In this document: piece after piece, positions 53,057-61,460 of the stretch
How the letters are laid out: every line of letters starts with the position of its first letter
Position numbering within the stretch: position 1 is the first letter of the stretch
Assembly (NCBI RefSeq): GCF_000813845.1
Contig: NZ_JWTB01000038.1
Location: forward strand, 1-64,000
DNA length: 64,000 nt
DNA from: Pseudarthrobacter phenanthrenivorans
Lineage (GTDB): Bacteria; Actinomycetota; Actinomycetes; Actinomycetales; Micrococcaceae
Direction of reading: 5' to 3'
Position numbers and translations under genes: made by a program
Notes under the pieces: model-generated
What the model was told of the DNA's origin: nothing
The model's database searches: none
What the model saw: the letters and a program-made list of their open reading frames with translations, nothing else

Positions 53057-54016
53057 ATGAACACCCAGACACGCGAAAACACCAGCATGTCCGCCGCGCA
53101 GGACAAGGCGGCCACCCTGATCGAGGCGCTGCCCTGGATTCAGCGGTTCGCGGGCACCACGATGGTGATCAAGTACGGCGGCAACGCCATGGTCAACGAC
53201 GAGCTGCGGCGTGCCTTCGCCGAGGACATCGTCTTCCTTCACCACGTGGGCATCCATCCCGTGGTGGTCCACGGCGGCGGTCCCCAGATCAACTCCATGC
53301 TGGGCCGGCTAGGCATCGAATCCGAGTTCAAGGGCGGCCTGCGCGTCACCACTCCCGAGGCCATGGAGGTGGTCCGCATGGTCCTCACCGGCCAGGTGGG
53401 ACGCGAACTGGTGGGCCTCATCAACTCCCACGGCCCCTACGCGGTGGGCATGTCCGGCGAGGACGGCGGCCTCCTGCGCGCCGTCCGCACCGGGACCGTG
53501 GTGGACGGCGAGGAAGTGGACCTCGGGCTGGTGGGCGAGGTGGTCGGCGTCGACCCCGCAGGCATTGTGGACATCCTCGACGCCGGGCGCATCCCGGTGA
53601 TCTCCACCGTGGCCCCGGAAATTGTGGACGGCGGCGACGGCGTGGCCGGGACCGCCCGGTTCCAGCCCACCGGGCAGGTCCTGAACGTCAACGCGGACAC
53701 CGCAGCGGCCGCCGTCGCGTCCGCCCTCGGCGCCTCCAAGCTGGTCATCCTGACCGACGTCGAAGGCCTTTATGCCAACTGGCCCGACAAGTCATCCCTG
53801 ATTTCCTCGCTCACGGCGTCGGAGCTGCGGGAGATGCTGCCCAGGCTCGAATCCGGGATGATCCCGAAGATGGCCGCCTGCCTCAAGGCCATCGACGAGG
53901 GCGTGGAACGCGCCCATATCGTGGATGGGCGCCTGGCCCACTCCATGCTTTTGGAAACTTTTACGACGGCGGGCATCGGCACCCAGGTGGTCCCCGACGA
54001 GGAGAGCAACTCATGA
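53057..54016 (+). CDS. argB: Acetylglutamate kinase
   Basis: 319 residues, amino-acid kinase fold. MVIKYGGNAMVNDELRRAFA is the phosphate-binding start, HPVVVHGGGPQINSML binds substrate, and GQVLNVNADTAAAAVASALG with TDVEGLYANWPDKSSLIS forms the nucleotide site. The N-terminal helix (AATLIEALPWIQRFAG) is of the arginine-sensitive hexamer type, so feedback inhibition is likely. ATG 53057 has GGAAAG upstream; GTG 53042 is possible. argD overlaps by 4 bp. Confidence 0.96.
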   Translation: MNTQTRENTSMSAAQDKAATLIEALPWIQRFAGTTMVIKYGGNAMVNDELRRAFAEDIVFLHHVGIHPVVVHGGGPQINSMLGRLGIESEFKGGLRVTTPEAMEVVRMVLTGQVGRELVGLINSHGPYAVGMSGEDGGLLRAVRTGTVVDGEEVDLGLVGEVVGVDPAGIVDILDAGRIPVISTVAPEIVDGGDGVAGTARFQPTGQVLNVNADTAAAAVASALGASKLVILTDVEGLYANWPDKSSLISSLTASELREMLPRLESGMIPKMAACLKAIDEGVERAHIVDGRLAHSMLLETFTTAGIGTQVVPDEESNS

Positions 54017-55284
54017 ACAAGGACACCCCGGTGGTTGAGTCCATCGAAACCCCGGTCACGGAGCTCGTGGAGACCACCGGCCACGCCGGATCCGAGTGGC
54101 TGTCCCGCTACTCCAGCTCGCTCATGAACGTGTTCGGCGCGCCGCAGCGGGTACTGGTCCGCGGTGCCGGCTGCCTGGTGTGGGACGCCGACGGCAAGGA
54201 GTACCTCGACCTGCTGGGCGGCATCGCCGTCAACGCCCTGGGCCACGCCCACCCCTTCGTGACGTCTGTGATCGCAAGCCAGCTGGCCACCCTGGGCCAT
54301 GTGTCCAACTTCTTCACCAGCCCCACCCAGGTGGCGCTGGCCGAGAAGCTCCTTTCGCTGGCCAACGCCCCGGCCGGGTCCAAGGTGTTCTTCAGCAACT
54401 CCGGCACCGAAGCGAATGAGGCCGCCTTCAAGCTTGCCCGCGTGAACACCGGCGGGGGCGGCACGAAGCGGACCAAAATCATTGCCCTCGAGGGCGCCTT
54501 CCACGGCCGGACCATGGGCGCCCTGGCGCTCACGGCCAAGGAGGCCTACCGGGCACCGTTCGAGCCGCTCCCCGGCGGCGTGGAGCACATCCCGTTCGGG
54601 GACATTGAGGCGCTCAAGGCCGCGGTGGACGAGACCGTGGCGGCGGTTTTCCTCGAGCCAATCCAGGGTGAAGCGGGTGTACGGCCGCTTTCGGCGGAGT
54701 ACCTCCGGGCTGCCCGGGAGCTGACTGCCAGGACCGGCGCCCTGCTCATCCTGGACGAGGTCCAGACCGGCATTGGCCGGACCGGCAAGTGGCTGGCCAG
54801 CGAAGATGCCGGGATCGTCCCCGACGCCGTCACGCTCGCCAAGGGGCTGGGCGGCGGGTTCCCCATTGGTGCCCTGATCACCTTTGGCACGCAGGTGTCG
54901 TCGCTGCTGTCCCCAGGCCAGCACGGCACCACCTTCGGCGGAAACCCGGTGGCGACCGCCGCGGCCCTGGCAACCCTGCATGCGTTGGAGAGCCAGAACG
55001 TGCTCGCGAACGTGGTGGCGGTGGGGGAGCACCTACGCTCCGGGCTGGCCGCCATCCCTGGCGTCACCGAGGTCAGGGGCGAAGGACTCCTGATCGGCTT
55101 CGATCTGGACGCCGACGTCGCCCCCGCCGCGGTGCAGGCCGCCCTGGACGCGGGCTTCATTATCAACAGCCCCGGCCCGCGCACCATCCGCCTGGCACCG
55201 CCGCTGATCCTCACCAAGGCCCAAGCCGATACCTTCCTCGCCGCTTTCCCGGCAATCCTCCAGACCGCTAAGGACGCCCAGTGA
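54013..55284 (+). CDS. argD: Acetylornithine aminotransferase
   Basis: 423 residues, class III PLP transaminase. SNSGTEANEAAFKLAR binds PLP phosphate, EGAFHGRTMGALALTAK and ILDEVQTGIGRTGKWLA are conserved, and the PLP lysine is Lys277 in TLAKGLGGGFPIGA. About 30 residues of Thr/Val/Glu-rich lead sequence precede the fold. The ATG overlaps the argB stop and the stop overlaps argF. Confidence 0.97.
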   Translation: MNKDTPVVESIETPVTELVETTGHAGSEWLSRYSSSLMNVFGAPQRVLVRGAGCLVWDADGKEYLDLLGGIAVNALGHAHPFVTSVIASQLATLGHVSNFFTSPTQVALAEKLLSLANAPAGSKVFFSNSGTEANEAAFKLARVNTGGGGTKRTKIIALEGAFHGRTMGALALTAKEAYRAPFEPLPGGVEHIPFGDIEALKAAVDETVAAVFLEPIQGEAGVRPLSAEYLRAARELTARTGALLILDEVQTGIGRTGKWLASEDAGIVPDAVTLAKGLGGGFPIGALITFGTQVSSLLSPGQHGTTFGGNPVATAAALATLHALESQNVLANVVAVGEHLRSGLAAIPGVTEVRGEGLLIGFDLDADVAPAAVQAALDAGFIINSPGPRTIRLAPPLILTKAQADTFLAAFPAILQTAKDAQ

Positions 55285-56282
55285 CTACCGCAACCCGGCA
55301 CTTCCTCAAGGACACCGACCTCAGCCCCGCCGAACAGGCGGAAGTCCTGGAACTCGCAACCCGCATGAAGGCTGCCCCCTACAGCGTCCAGCCGTTCGCG
55401 GCGGAGGGCAACGGCCGCAAGACCGTGGCCGTGATCTTCGACAAGACGTCAACCCGGACCCGTGTCTCTTTTGCCACCGGGATCGCGGACATGGGCGGCA
55501 ATGCGCTGGTCATCAACCCGGGTGAGGCGCAGATCGGCCACAAGGAATCCGTGGAAGACACCGCGAAGGTCCTGGAACGGATGGTCTCCACGATCGTGTG
55601 GCGCACCGGCGCGCACGCAGGCCTGGTGGCCATGGCGGCCAACTCAAAGGTGCCGGTCATCAACGCCCTGTGCGACGACTACCACCCGTGCCAGCTCCTG
55701 GCGGACCTGCTGACCGTCAAGGAGCACAAGGGCGCACTCAAGGGGCTCACCATGAGCTACCTCGGCGACGCCGCCAACAACATGGCCAACTCGTACCTGC
55801 TGGCCGGCGTCACCGCCGGCATGCATGTCCGGATCGCCGGCCCTGAAGGCTACCTCCCCTCGGCGGAGATCGTTGCGGCGGCGAAGGAGCGTGCTGCCGA
55901 AACCGGCGGCTCCGTACTCATCACCTCTGACGCCAAGGAAGCCCTGCAGGGGGCCGACGTCGTGGCCACCGATACCTGGGTGTCCATGGGGCAGGAAGCC
56001 GAGAAGGAAGCCCGGATGCAGCTTTTCCGGGAGTACTCCGTGGACTCCGGTGCCATGGCACTCGCTGCGGATGACGCCGTCGTACTCCACTGCCTGCCCG
56101 CCTACCGGGGCTACGAAATCTCAGCCGAGGTGATTGACGGCCCGCAGTCCATCGTCTGGGACGAGGCGGAAAACCGCCTGCACGCCCAGAAGGCGCTGAT
56201 GGCCTGGCTGATGCACCGGTCCGGCCTTGCGTACGTCGAAGGCCTGTCGCCGGTGGAAGGCACCGGAGAGAGCACCTTCTAG
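55281..56282 (+). CDS. argF: Ornithine carbamoyltransferase
   Basis: 333 residues, GTG start. Carbamoyl-phosphate site DKTSTRTRVSF, LCDDYHPCQLLADLLT, and the ornithine-binding LHCLPAYRG near the C-terminus. Forms citrulline. Its stop shares a base with the argR GTG, so argR is co-translated. Confidence 0.97.
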   Translation: MTTATRHFLKDTDLSPAEQAEVLELATRMKAAPYSVQPFAAEGNGRKTVAVIFDKTSTRTRVSFATGIADMGGNALVINPGEAQIGHKESVEDTAKVLERMVSTIVWRTGAHAGLVAMAANSKVPVINALCDDYHPCQLLADLLTVKEHKGALKGLTMSYLGDAANNMANSYLLAGVTAGMHVRIAGPEGYLPSAEIVAAAKERAAETGGSVLITSDAKEALQGADVVATDTWVSMGQEAEKEARMQLFREYSVDSGAMALAADDAVVLHCLPAYRGYEISAEVIDGPQSIVWDEAENRLHAQKALMAWLMHRSGLAYVEGLSPVEGTGESTF

Positions 56283-56812
56283 TGTCCGCCCAGCCTTCCT
56301 CACCGGGCACCAGCCCGGCCACCAAGACCGCCCGGCAGGCCCGCATCACCGCGATCCTCACCGGGCAGTCCGTGCGTTCCCAGGCTGAACTGGCGGCGCT
56401 GCTTGCGGACGACGGCGTACAGGTCACCCAGGCCACGCTGTCCCGCGACCTGGTGGAACTGGGCGCCGTCCGCGTCCGCGGCAAGGAAGGCGTCCTAGTC
56501 TATGCGGTACCCGGTGAGGGCGGCGAACGGGCTGCCAAAAGCGGCGTCACCCAGGAAATCCTCGACGCCCGGCTGGCCCGGCTCTGCAGCGAACTGCTGG
56601 TCACAGCCGAAGCCTCGGCCAACATCGCGGTCCTGAGGACACCACCCGGCGCGGCGAATTTCCTGGCCCTGGCCATCGACCATTCCGTCATGCCGTCCAT
56701 CCTGGGCACTATCGCCGGTGACGACACCGTCCTGCTGGTGTCACGCGATCCGCTCGGCGGCCCGGACCTCGCTGCCCGCTTCCTGCAAATGGCCGAGGAA
56801 GCCGGGCAATAA
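56282..56812 (+). CDS. argR: Arginine repressor ArgR
   Basis: 176 residues, GTG start. The N-terminal winged helix covers RQARITAILTGQSVRSQAEL to VTQATLSRDLVELGAVRVRG. The C-terminal hexamerisation and arginine-binding domain has NFLALAIDHSVMPSILGTIA and GDDTVLLVSRD. It should bind the AT-rich operator before argC and perhaps also the argR-argG gap. It ends the argCJBDFR unit; argG follows 45 bp later. Confidence 0.96.
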   Translation: MSAQPSSPGTSPATKTARQARITAILTGQSVRSQAELAALLADDGVQVTQATLSRDLVELGAVRVRGKEGVLVYAVPGEGGERAAKSGVTQEILDARLARLCSELLVTAEASANIAVLRTPPGAANFLALAIDHSVMPSILGTIAGDDTVLLVSRDPLGGPDLAARFLQMAEEAGQ

Positions 56813-56857
56813 GCTTGAAGACAATCAACCACCAAACCCCAACAAGGAGCATCTAAA

Positions 56858-58063
56858 GTGACTGAACGCATTGTGCTGGCCTACTCCGGCGGCCTGGACA
56901 CCTCCGTCGCCATCGGCTGGATCGGTGAAGCCACCGGTGCCGAGGTCATCGCCGTGGCGGTCGACGTCGGACAGGGCGGCGAATCGCTGGAAACCATCCG
57001 CCAGCGCGCCCTCGGCTGCGGCGCCGTGGAAGCCTACGTCGCCGACGCCTCGGACGAGTTCGCCAACGAGTACTGCGTCCCCACCCTGAAGGCCAACGCC
57101 CTCTACCAGGGCCACTACCCGCTGGTCTCCGCCATCTCACGCCCGGTCATCGTCAAGCACCTGGTGAAGGCTGCCCGCGAATTCGGCGCCACCACCGTGG
57201 CCCACGGTTGCACGGGCAAGGGCAACGACCAGGTCCGCTTCGAAGTGGGCATCCAGACCCTGGGCCCGGACCTGAAGTGCATCGCACCGGTCCGTGACCT
57301 CGCCCTGACCCGCGACAAGGCCATCGCCTTCGCCGAGGAAAAGGGACTGCCCATCGAGACCACCAAGAAGAACCCGTACTCGATCGACCAGAACGTCTGG
57401 GGCCGCGCCGTCGAAACCGGCTACCTCGAGGACATCTGGAACGCCCCCACCAAGGACATCTACGACTACACCGCCACGCCGGAATTCCCGCCGGCACCGG
57501 ATGAGGTCATCATCTCCTTCGAAGCCGGCGTTCCGGTGGCGATCGACGGCGTCAAGGTCACTCCGCTGCAGGCCATCAAGGAACTCAACCGCCGCGCGGG
57601 CGCGCAGGGCGTGGGCCGCATCGACGTTGTTGAGGACCGCCTGGTGGGCATCAAGTCCCGTGAGATCTATGAAGCACCCGGCGCCATGGCGCTGATCACC
57701 GCCCACAAGCACCTCGAGGACATCACCATCGAGCGCGAGCAGGCCCGCTTCAAGGCCACCGTGGGCCAGCGCTGGGCCGAGCTGGTCTACGACGGCCAGT
57801 GGTTCTCCCCGCTGAAGCGCTCCCTGGACGCCTTCATCGAGGACACGCAGAAGTACGTCTCCGGCGACATCCGCATGACCCTGCACGGCGGCCAGGCCAT
57901 CGTCAACGGCCGCCGCTCCGAGACCTCGCTGTACGACTTCTCGCTGGCCACCTACGACACCGGTGACACCTTTGACCAGTCCATGGCCAAGGGCTTCATC
58001 GAGCTGTGGGGCATGTCCGCCAAGGTTGCCTCCGGCCGCGACATCCGGGTCGCAGGGAAGTAG
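56858..58063 (+). CDS. argG: Argininosuccinate synthase
   Basis: 401 residues, GTG start with AAGGAG 9-10 nt upstream. The PP-motif is AYSGGLDTSVAIGW; also conserved are HGCTGKGNDQVRFEVG, NPYSIDQNVWGRAVE and HLEDITIEREQARFK. Ligates citrulline and aspartate. argH follows after 5 bp. Confidence 0.98.
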   Translation: MTERIVLAYSGGLDTSVAIGWIGEATGAEVIAVAVDVGQGGESLETIRQRALGCGAVEAYVADASDEFANEYCVPTLKANALYQGHYPLVSAISRPVIVKHLVKAAREFGATTVAHGCTGKGNDQVRFEVGIQTLGPDLKCIAPVRDLALTRDKAIAFAEEKGLPIETTKKNPYSIDQNVWGRAVETGYLEDIWNAPTKDIYDYTATPEFPPAPDEVIISFEAGVPVAIDGVKVTPLQAIKELNRRAGAQGVGRIDVVEDRLVGIKSREIYEAPGAMALITAHKHLEDITIEREQARFKATVGQRWAELVYDGQWFSPLKRSLDAFIEDTQKYVSGDIRMTLHGGQAIVNGRRSETSLYDFSLATYDTGDTFDQSMAKGFIELWGMSAKVASGRDIRVAGK

Positions 58064-58068
58064 CCCCT

Positions 58069-59496
58069 GTGGCTGAGCAAAAGACCGAAGCCACGAATGC
58101 GGGAGCGTTGTGGGGCGGCCGGTTCGCCGGCGGCCCCGCCGACGCCCTGGCGGCACTGAGCAAGTCCACGCACTTCGACTGGCGGCTGGCGCGCTACGAC
58201 ATCGCCGGTTCCAAGGCGCATGCCCGCGTGCTGCACAAGGCCGGGCTGCTGGACGACGCCGAACTGGAAGGCATGCTCGCGGCCCTGACGCAGCTGGACG
58301 AGGACGTGGCATCCGGCGCCTACCTGCCGGCGGCGTCCGATGAGGACGTGCACGGTTCGCTGGAGCGTGGCCTGATCGAGCGTGCCGGCGCCCACCTGGG
58401 CGGCAAGCTCCGGGCCGGCCGGTCCCGCAACGACCAGGTGGCAACCCTGGGCCGTATGTTCCTGCGTGACCACGCCCGGATCATCGCCCGCGGTGTCCTG
58501 GCCACCGTGGACGCGCTCGTGGAGCAGGCCAAGGCCCACCATGGCGTGGCCATGCCGGGACGGACGCACCTGCAGCACGCGCAGCCGGTCCTGCTCAGCC
58601 ACCACCTGCTGGCCCATGCCTGGGCCCTGCTGCGCGATGTGCAGCGGCTGCAGGACTGGGACAAGCGCGCCGGCGTCTCGCCGTATGGCTCCGGCGCCCT
58701 GGCCGGTTCCTCGCTGGGGCTGGACCCGGAAGCGGTGGCGGCCGACCTTGGGTTCTTCTCCGCCGTGCACAACTCGATCGACGGCACCGCCTCCCGCGAC
58801 GTCTTCGCCGAGTTCGCCTGGGTCTGCTCGATGATCGGCGTGGACCTGTCCCGGATCTCAGAGGAAGTCATCTTCTGGGCCACCAAGGAGTTCTCCTTCG
58901 TCACGCTGCATGACTCCTACTCCACGGGGTCCTCGATCATGCCGCAGAAGAAGAACCCGGACGTCGCCGAGCTGGCCCGCGGCAAGGCAGGGCGTTTGAT
59001 CGGCAACCTGACCGGGCTGCTGGCCACGCTCAAGGGCCTGCCGCTGGCGTACAACCGCGACCTGCAGGAGGACAAGGAACCGGTGTTCGACGCCGCCGAC
59101 ACCCTGGAGCTGCTGCTCCCGGCCGTGTCCGGGATGATCGCCACCCTGACCTTCAACACCGAGCGGATGGAGTCGCTGGCCCCGCAGGGCTTCGCGCTGG
59201 CCACGGACATCGCCGAATGGCTGGTCCGCCAGGGCGTGCCGTTCCGCGAGGCTCATGAACTGTCCGGTGCCGCCGTCAAGCAGGCGGAGTCCCGCGGCGT
59301 GGAGCTGTGGGACCTCACGGACGAAGAGTACGCCGCCATCTCGGCGCACCTGACCCCCGAGGTCCGGTCCGTGCTCTCCACCGAAGGATCGCTCAACAGC
59401 CGCAACTCTCAGGGCGGCACGGCACCGGCCGCCGTCGAACGCCAGCTCACCGCGCTGGAAGCCGAGCTTGCAGCCGTCCGGGAGTACGCCGGCTAG
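58069..59496 (+). CDS. argH: Argininosuccinate lyase
   Basis: 475 residues, GTG start 5 bp after argG. Fumarase/aspartase fold: LWGGRFAGGPADALA at the start, RSRNDQVATLGRMFLRD, PGRTHLQHAQPVLLSHHLLA and the catalytic-loop signature GSSIMPQKKNPDVAEL. The longer open frame begins within argG and was not used. Last gene of the arginine locus. Confidence 0.97.
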   Translation: MAEQKTEATNAGALWGGRFAGGPADALAALSKSTHFDWRLARYDIAGSKAHARVLHKAGLLDDAELEGMLAALTQLDEDVASGAYLPAASDEDVHGSLERGLIERAGAHLGGKLRAGRSRNDQVATLGRMFLRDHARIIARGVLATVDALVEQAKAHHGVAMPGRTHLQHAQPVLLSHHLLAHAWALLRDVQRLQDWDKRAGVSPYGSGALAGSSLGLDPEAVAADLGFFSAVHNSIDGTASRDVFAEFAWVCSMIGVDLSRISEEVIFWATKEFSFVTLHDSYSTGSSIMPQKKNPDVAELARGKAGRLIGNLTGLLATLKGLPLAYNRDLQEDKEPVFDAADTLELLLPAVSGMIATLTFNTERMESLAPQGFALATDIAEWLVRQGVPFREAHELSGAAVKQAESRGVELWDLTDEEYAAISAHLTPEVRSVLSTEGSLNSRNSQGGTAPAAVERQLTALEAELAAVREYAG

Positions 59497-59502
59497 GACA
59501 GC

Positions 59503-59550
59503 CGCTCACTTCCTGCACGTTGTTGGGAAACGCCCGCTCACTTCCTTCAC
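59503..59550. repeat. Two near-identical direct repeats after argH
   Basis: CGCTCACTTCCTGCAC (59503-59518) recurs as CGCTCACTTCCTTCAC (59535-59550), 15 of 16 bases identical, 32 bp apart. The second copy is the left arm of the terminator hairpin. It may belong to a dispersed intergenic repeat family, which cannot be judged from this window alone. Confidence 0.6.
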
Positions 59551-59565
59551 GGAAGTGGGCGGGCG
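59531..59565 (+). terminator. Terminator hairpin after argH
   Basis: CGCCCGCTCACTTCC (59531-59545) pairs with GGAAGTGGGCGGGCG (59551-59565), 15 pairs with one G-U. A short GTTTTG lies 10 bp later. Confidence 0.75.
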
Positions 59566-59638
59566 TCGGCGTTTTGAGTGCAGAACGTGGGCAGGCGTTG
59601 AGGGTTGAGGACCGTTGACCCGCCGCTAGGCTGGGTCC

Positions 59639-60187
59639 ATGAGCGAAACGTTCCGCAAGTTCCTTCGCACCCTGCCCGACTTCCCGTCCGACCTGCCCGG
59701 CTTCGAGCCGGAGAACGCGCCGCAGGATCCGGCGCTGCTTTTCAAGCAGTGGCTGGATGAGGCCCTGGACGCGGGGGAGCAGCAGCCGCACGCCTTCAGC
59801 CTGGCCACGGTGGGCACGGCTGGCGGCGCGGGCCCGCAGCCGTCCTCGCGGATGCTCATCCTGAAAAACATTGACGACGACGGCTGGCACTTCGCCACGT
59901 CCCGCACCTCCCGCAAGGGCCGGGAGCTTGCGGCCGCGCCCAGGGCCGCGATGAACTTCTACTGGCCCGCCCTGGGCCGGCAGGTCCGGCTGGCCGGCAG
60001 CGTGGCCGAATTGTCCGCGGAGGCCTCCAGCATGGACTGGCACGAACGGCCGCGCGCGGACGGCAGCGACAACCCGAACTGGCAGCTCTACGCGCTGCAG
60101 CCCGTCGAGATCGAGTTCTGGCAGGCCAGCAACGACGGCCGGCATGTCCGCCACCGCGTCGGGCCGGACGGAACGCCGCTTGAATAG
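59639..60187 (+). CDS. Pyridoxamine 5'-phosphate oxidase family flavoprotein
   Basis: 182 residues. PHAFSLATVGTAGGAGPQPS and SRMLILKNIDDDGWHFATS match the FMN-binding split barrel; FYWPALGRQVRLAGSV and the C-terminal EIEFWQASNDGRHVRHR are PdxH-like. It is shorter than classic PdxH (~215), so it may be a PdxH relative with another substrate. TAGGCT (59627-59632) with TTGAGG (59605-59610) forms a promoter, and the -10 ends 6 nt before the ATG, so it is probably leaderless. Confidence 0.88.
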   Translation: MSETFRKFLRTLPDFPSDLPGFEPENAPQDPALLFKQWLDEALDAGEQQPHAFSLATVGTAGGAGPQPSSRMLILKNIDDDGWHFATSRTSRKGRELAAAPRAAMNFYWPALGRQVRLAGSVAELSAEASSMDWHERPRADGSDNPNWQLYALQPVEIEFWQASNDGRHVRHRVGPDGTPLE

Positions 60188-60224
60188 GCCCCGGGCCAGC
60201 CGGCTGCTCCGCTAGGCTGGCCGG

Positions 60225-60965
60225 ATGACCTCACCATCCCCCGACGTCCTCCTCGCTGAACTGCACAAGGCAGCCGATGCGCTGTCCGCCGCCATGGAGC
60301 GCATCCCCGATGGCGGCGACAAGGCGCCGTCAACCCTTCCCGGGTGGAGCCGCGGCCACCTGCTGGCCCACATCGCCGGCATCTGCGACGCCCTCGCCCG
60401 CCAGGTGGAGTACGGCCGCCAGGGCGAAAAGGTGGAGCTGTACGACGGCGGCGCGGAGGGGCGCAACCGCGCCATCGATCTCGCGGCAGGCCACAGCCTT
60501 GCCCAGCACAGGAACGACGTAACCACCGCGCTGCACCGGGTACTGGCCGCCTTCGACGCGCTGGACCGGAACGGGTGGCAGACTCCCATCGCGTTCCGCG
60601 ACGGCGTGATTTTCGACGCCGGGCTGGCGCTCTGGCGGGAACTCGTCATCCACACCGCCGATTTGGACGCCGGCACCGGACCTGAGGTCTGGAACAGGGA
60701 CTTCTGCTCCCACCTCTTCGACTTCCTGGCCGCCCGCGTTCCCGTGGAAACCCGGCTCGTCCTGCAGCCAGTGGCACTTCCCCCGCTGGCCCTCGGCTCG
60801 GGCGGCAGCACCGTCGTCGTCAGCGGCATGATTACCGACATCGCCGCGTGGCTCGCGGGGCGGCAGCCATCGCTGGACAGCCTCCGCGCCACCGCCGCCG
60901 GGGACGGCACCGACCTCCCGGCCCTGCTGCCGTGGCCGTCAGCGATGCCGGAACCCGGGAAGTAA
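60225..60965 (+). CDS. Maleylpyruvate isomerase-family mycothiol-dependent enzyme
   Basis: 246 residues. The N-terminal DinB-like bundle (LPGWSRGHLLAHIAGICDAL, then an RELVIHTADLD metal-ligand segment) matches the MDMPI_N domain. The C-terminus (DIAAWLAGR near residue 210) matches its partner domain. Such enzymes use mycothiol for isomerisation or detoxification; the substrate here is unknown. TAGGCT (60213-60218) ends 6 nt before the ATG. It overlaps the converging ogt gene by 27 bp. Confidence 0.87.
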   Translation: MTSPSPDVLLAELHKAADALSAAMERIPDGGDKAPSTLPGWSRGHLLAHIAGICDALARQVEYGRQGEKVELYDGGAEGRNRAIDLAAGHSLAQHRNDVTTALHRVLAAFDALDRNGWQTPIAFRDGVIFDAGLALWRELVIHTADLDAGTGPEVWNRDFCSHLFDFLAARVPVETRLVLQPVALPPLALGSGGSTVVVSGMITDIAAWLAGRQPSLDSLRATAAGDGTDLPALLPWPSAMPEPGK

Positions 60966-61460
60966 CCAGGCGGCCTCGCGGGCCAGCAGGCTCTCCTTGA
61001 CCCGCAGGCCCCAACGGAAACCACCCAGCGAGCCGTCGGTCCGGATCACCCGGTGGCAGGGAACGAACAGGGCCGCCGCGTTGAAGGCGCAGGCACTGGC
61101 GGCAGCCCGGACCGCCTTCGGATTCCCTGCAAGCGCGGCATACTCGCTGTAGGTGACGGGGGCGCCGGGCTTGACCTGGCGGAGGACATCCCAGGCGTGC
61201 GCCCGGAACGGGCCGGACCGCTGGCGGACGGGCACCGCCATGGCCGGAGCAGGGTCGCCCGCATAGAAGGCTTCGACGGCGGCTGAGATTCCGCCAAGGT
61301 CCGCCACCTCTTCCACGGCATCGGGACGCAGCGCGGGATGGACCTGTCCGGCCAGTTCGGGGAGGCCGGCCGTCCAGCCCGAGGCGAGAACCACGCCCTC
61401 CGTGGCAAGGATGGTGAACGGGCCGTCCGGCGTGGACAGCTGCAGGAGTTGGGCTTTCAT
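60939..61460 (-). CDS. ogt: Methylated-DNA--protein-cysteine methyltransferase
   Basis: 173 residues. Takes alkyl groups from O6-alkylguanine onto its own Cys135 in LFVPCHRVIR; YSEYAALAGNPKAVRAA is the DNA-binding helix-turn-helix with the Arg finger. ATG 61460 overlaps the ada-alkA stop by 4 bp, so it is translated with that gene. Its 3' end overlaps the converging mycothiol-type gene. Confidence 0.96.
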   Translation of the reverse strand: MKAQLLQLSTPDGPFTILATEGVVLASGWTAGLPELAGQVHPALRPDAVEEVADLGGISAAVEAFYAGDPAPAMAVPVRQRSGPFRAHAWDVLRQVKPGAPVTYSEYAALAGNPKAVRAAASACAFNAAALFVPCHRVIRTDGSLGGFRWGLRVKESLLAREAAWLLPGFRHR

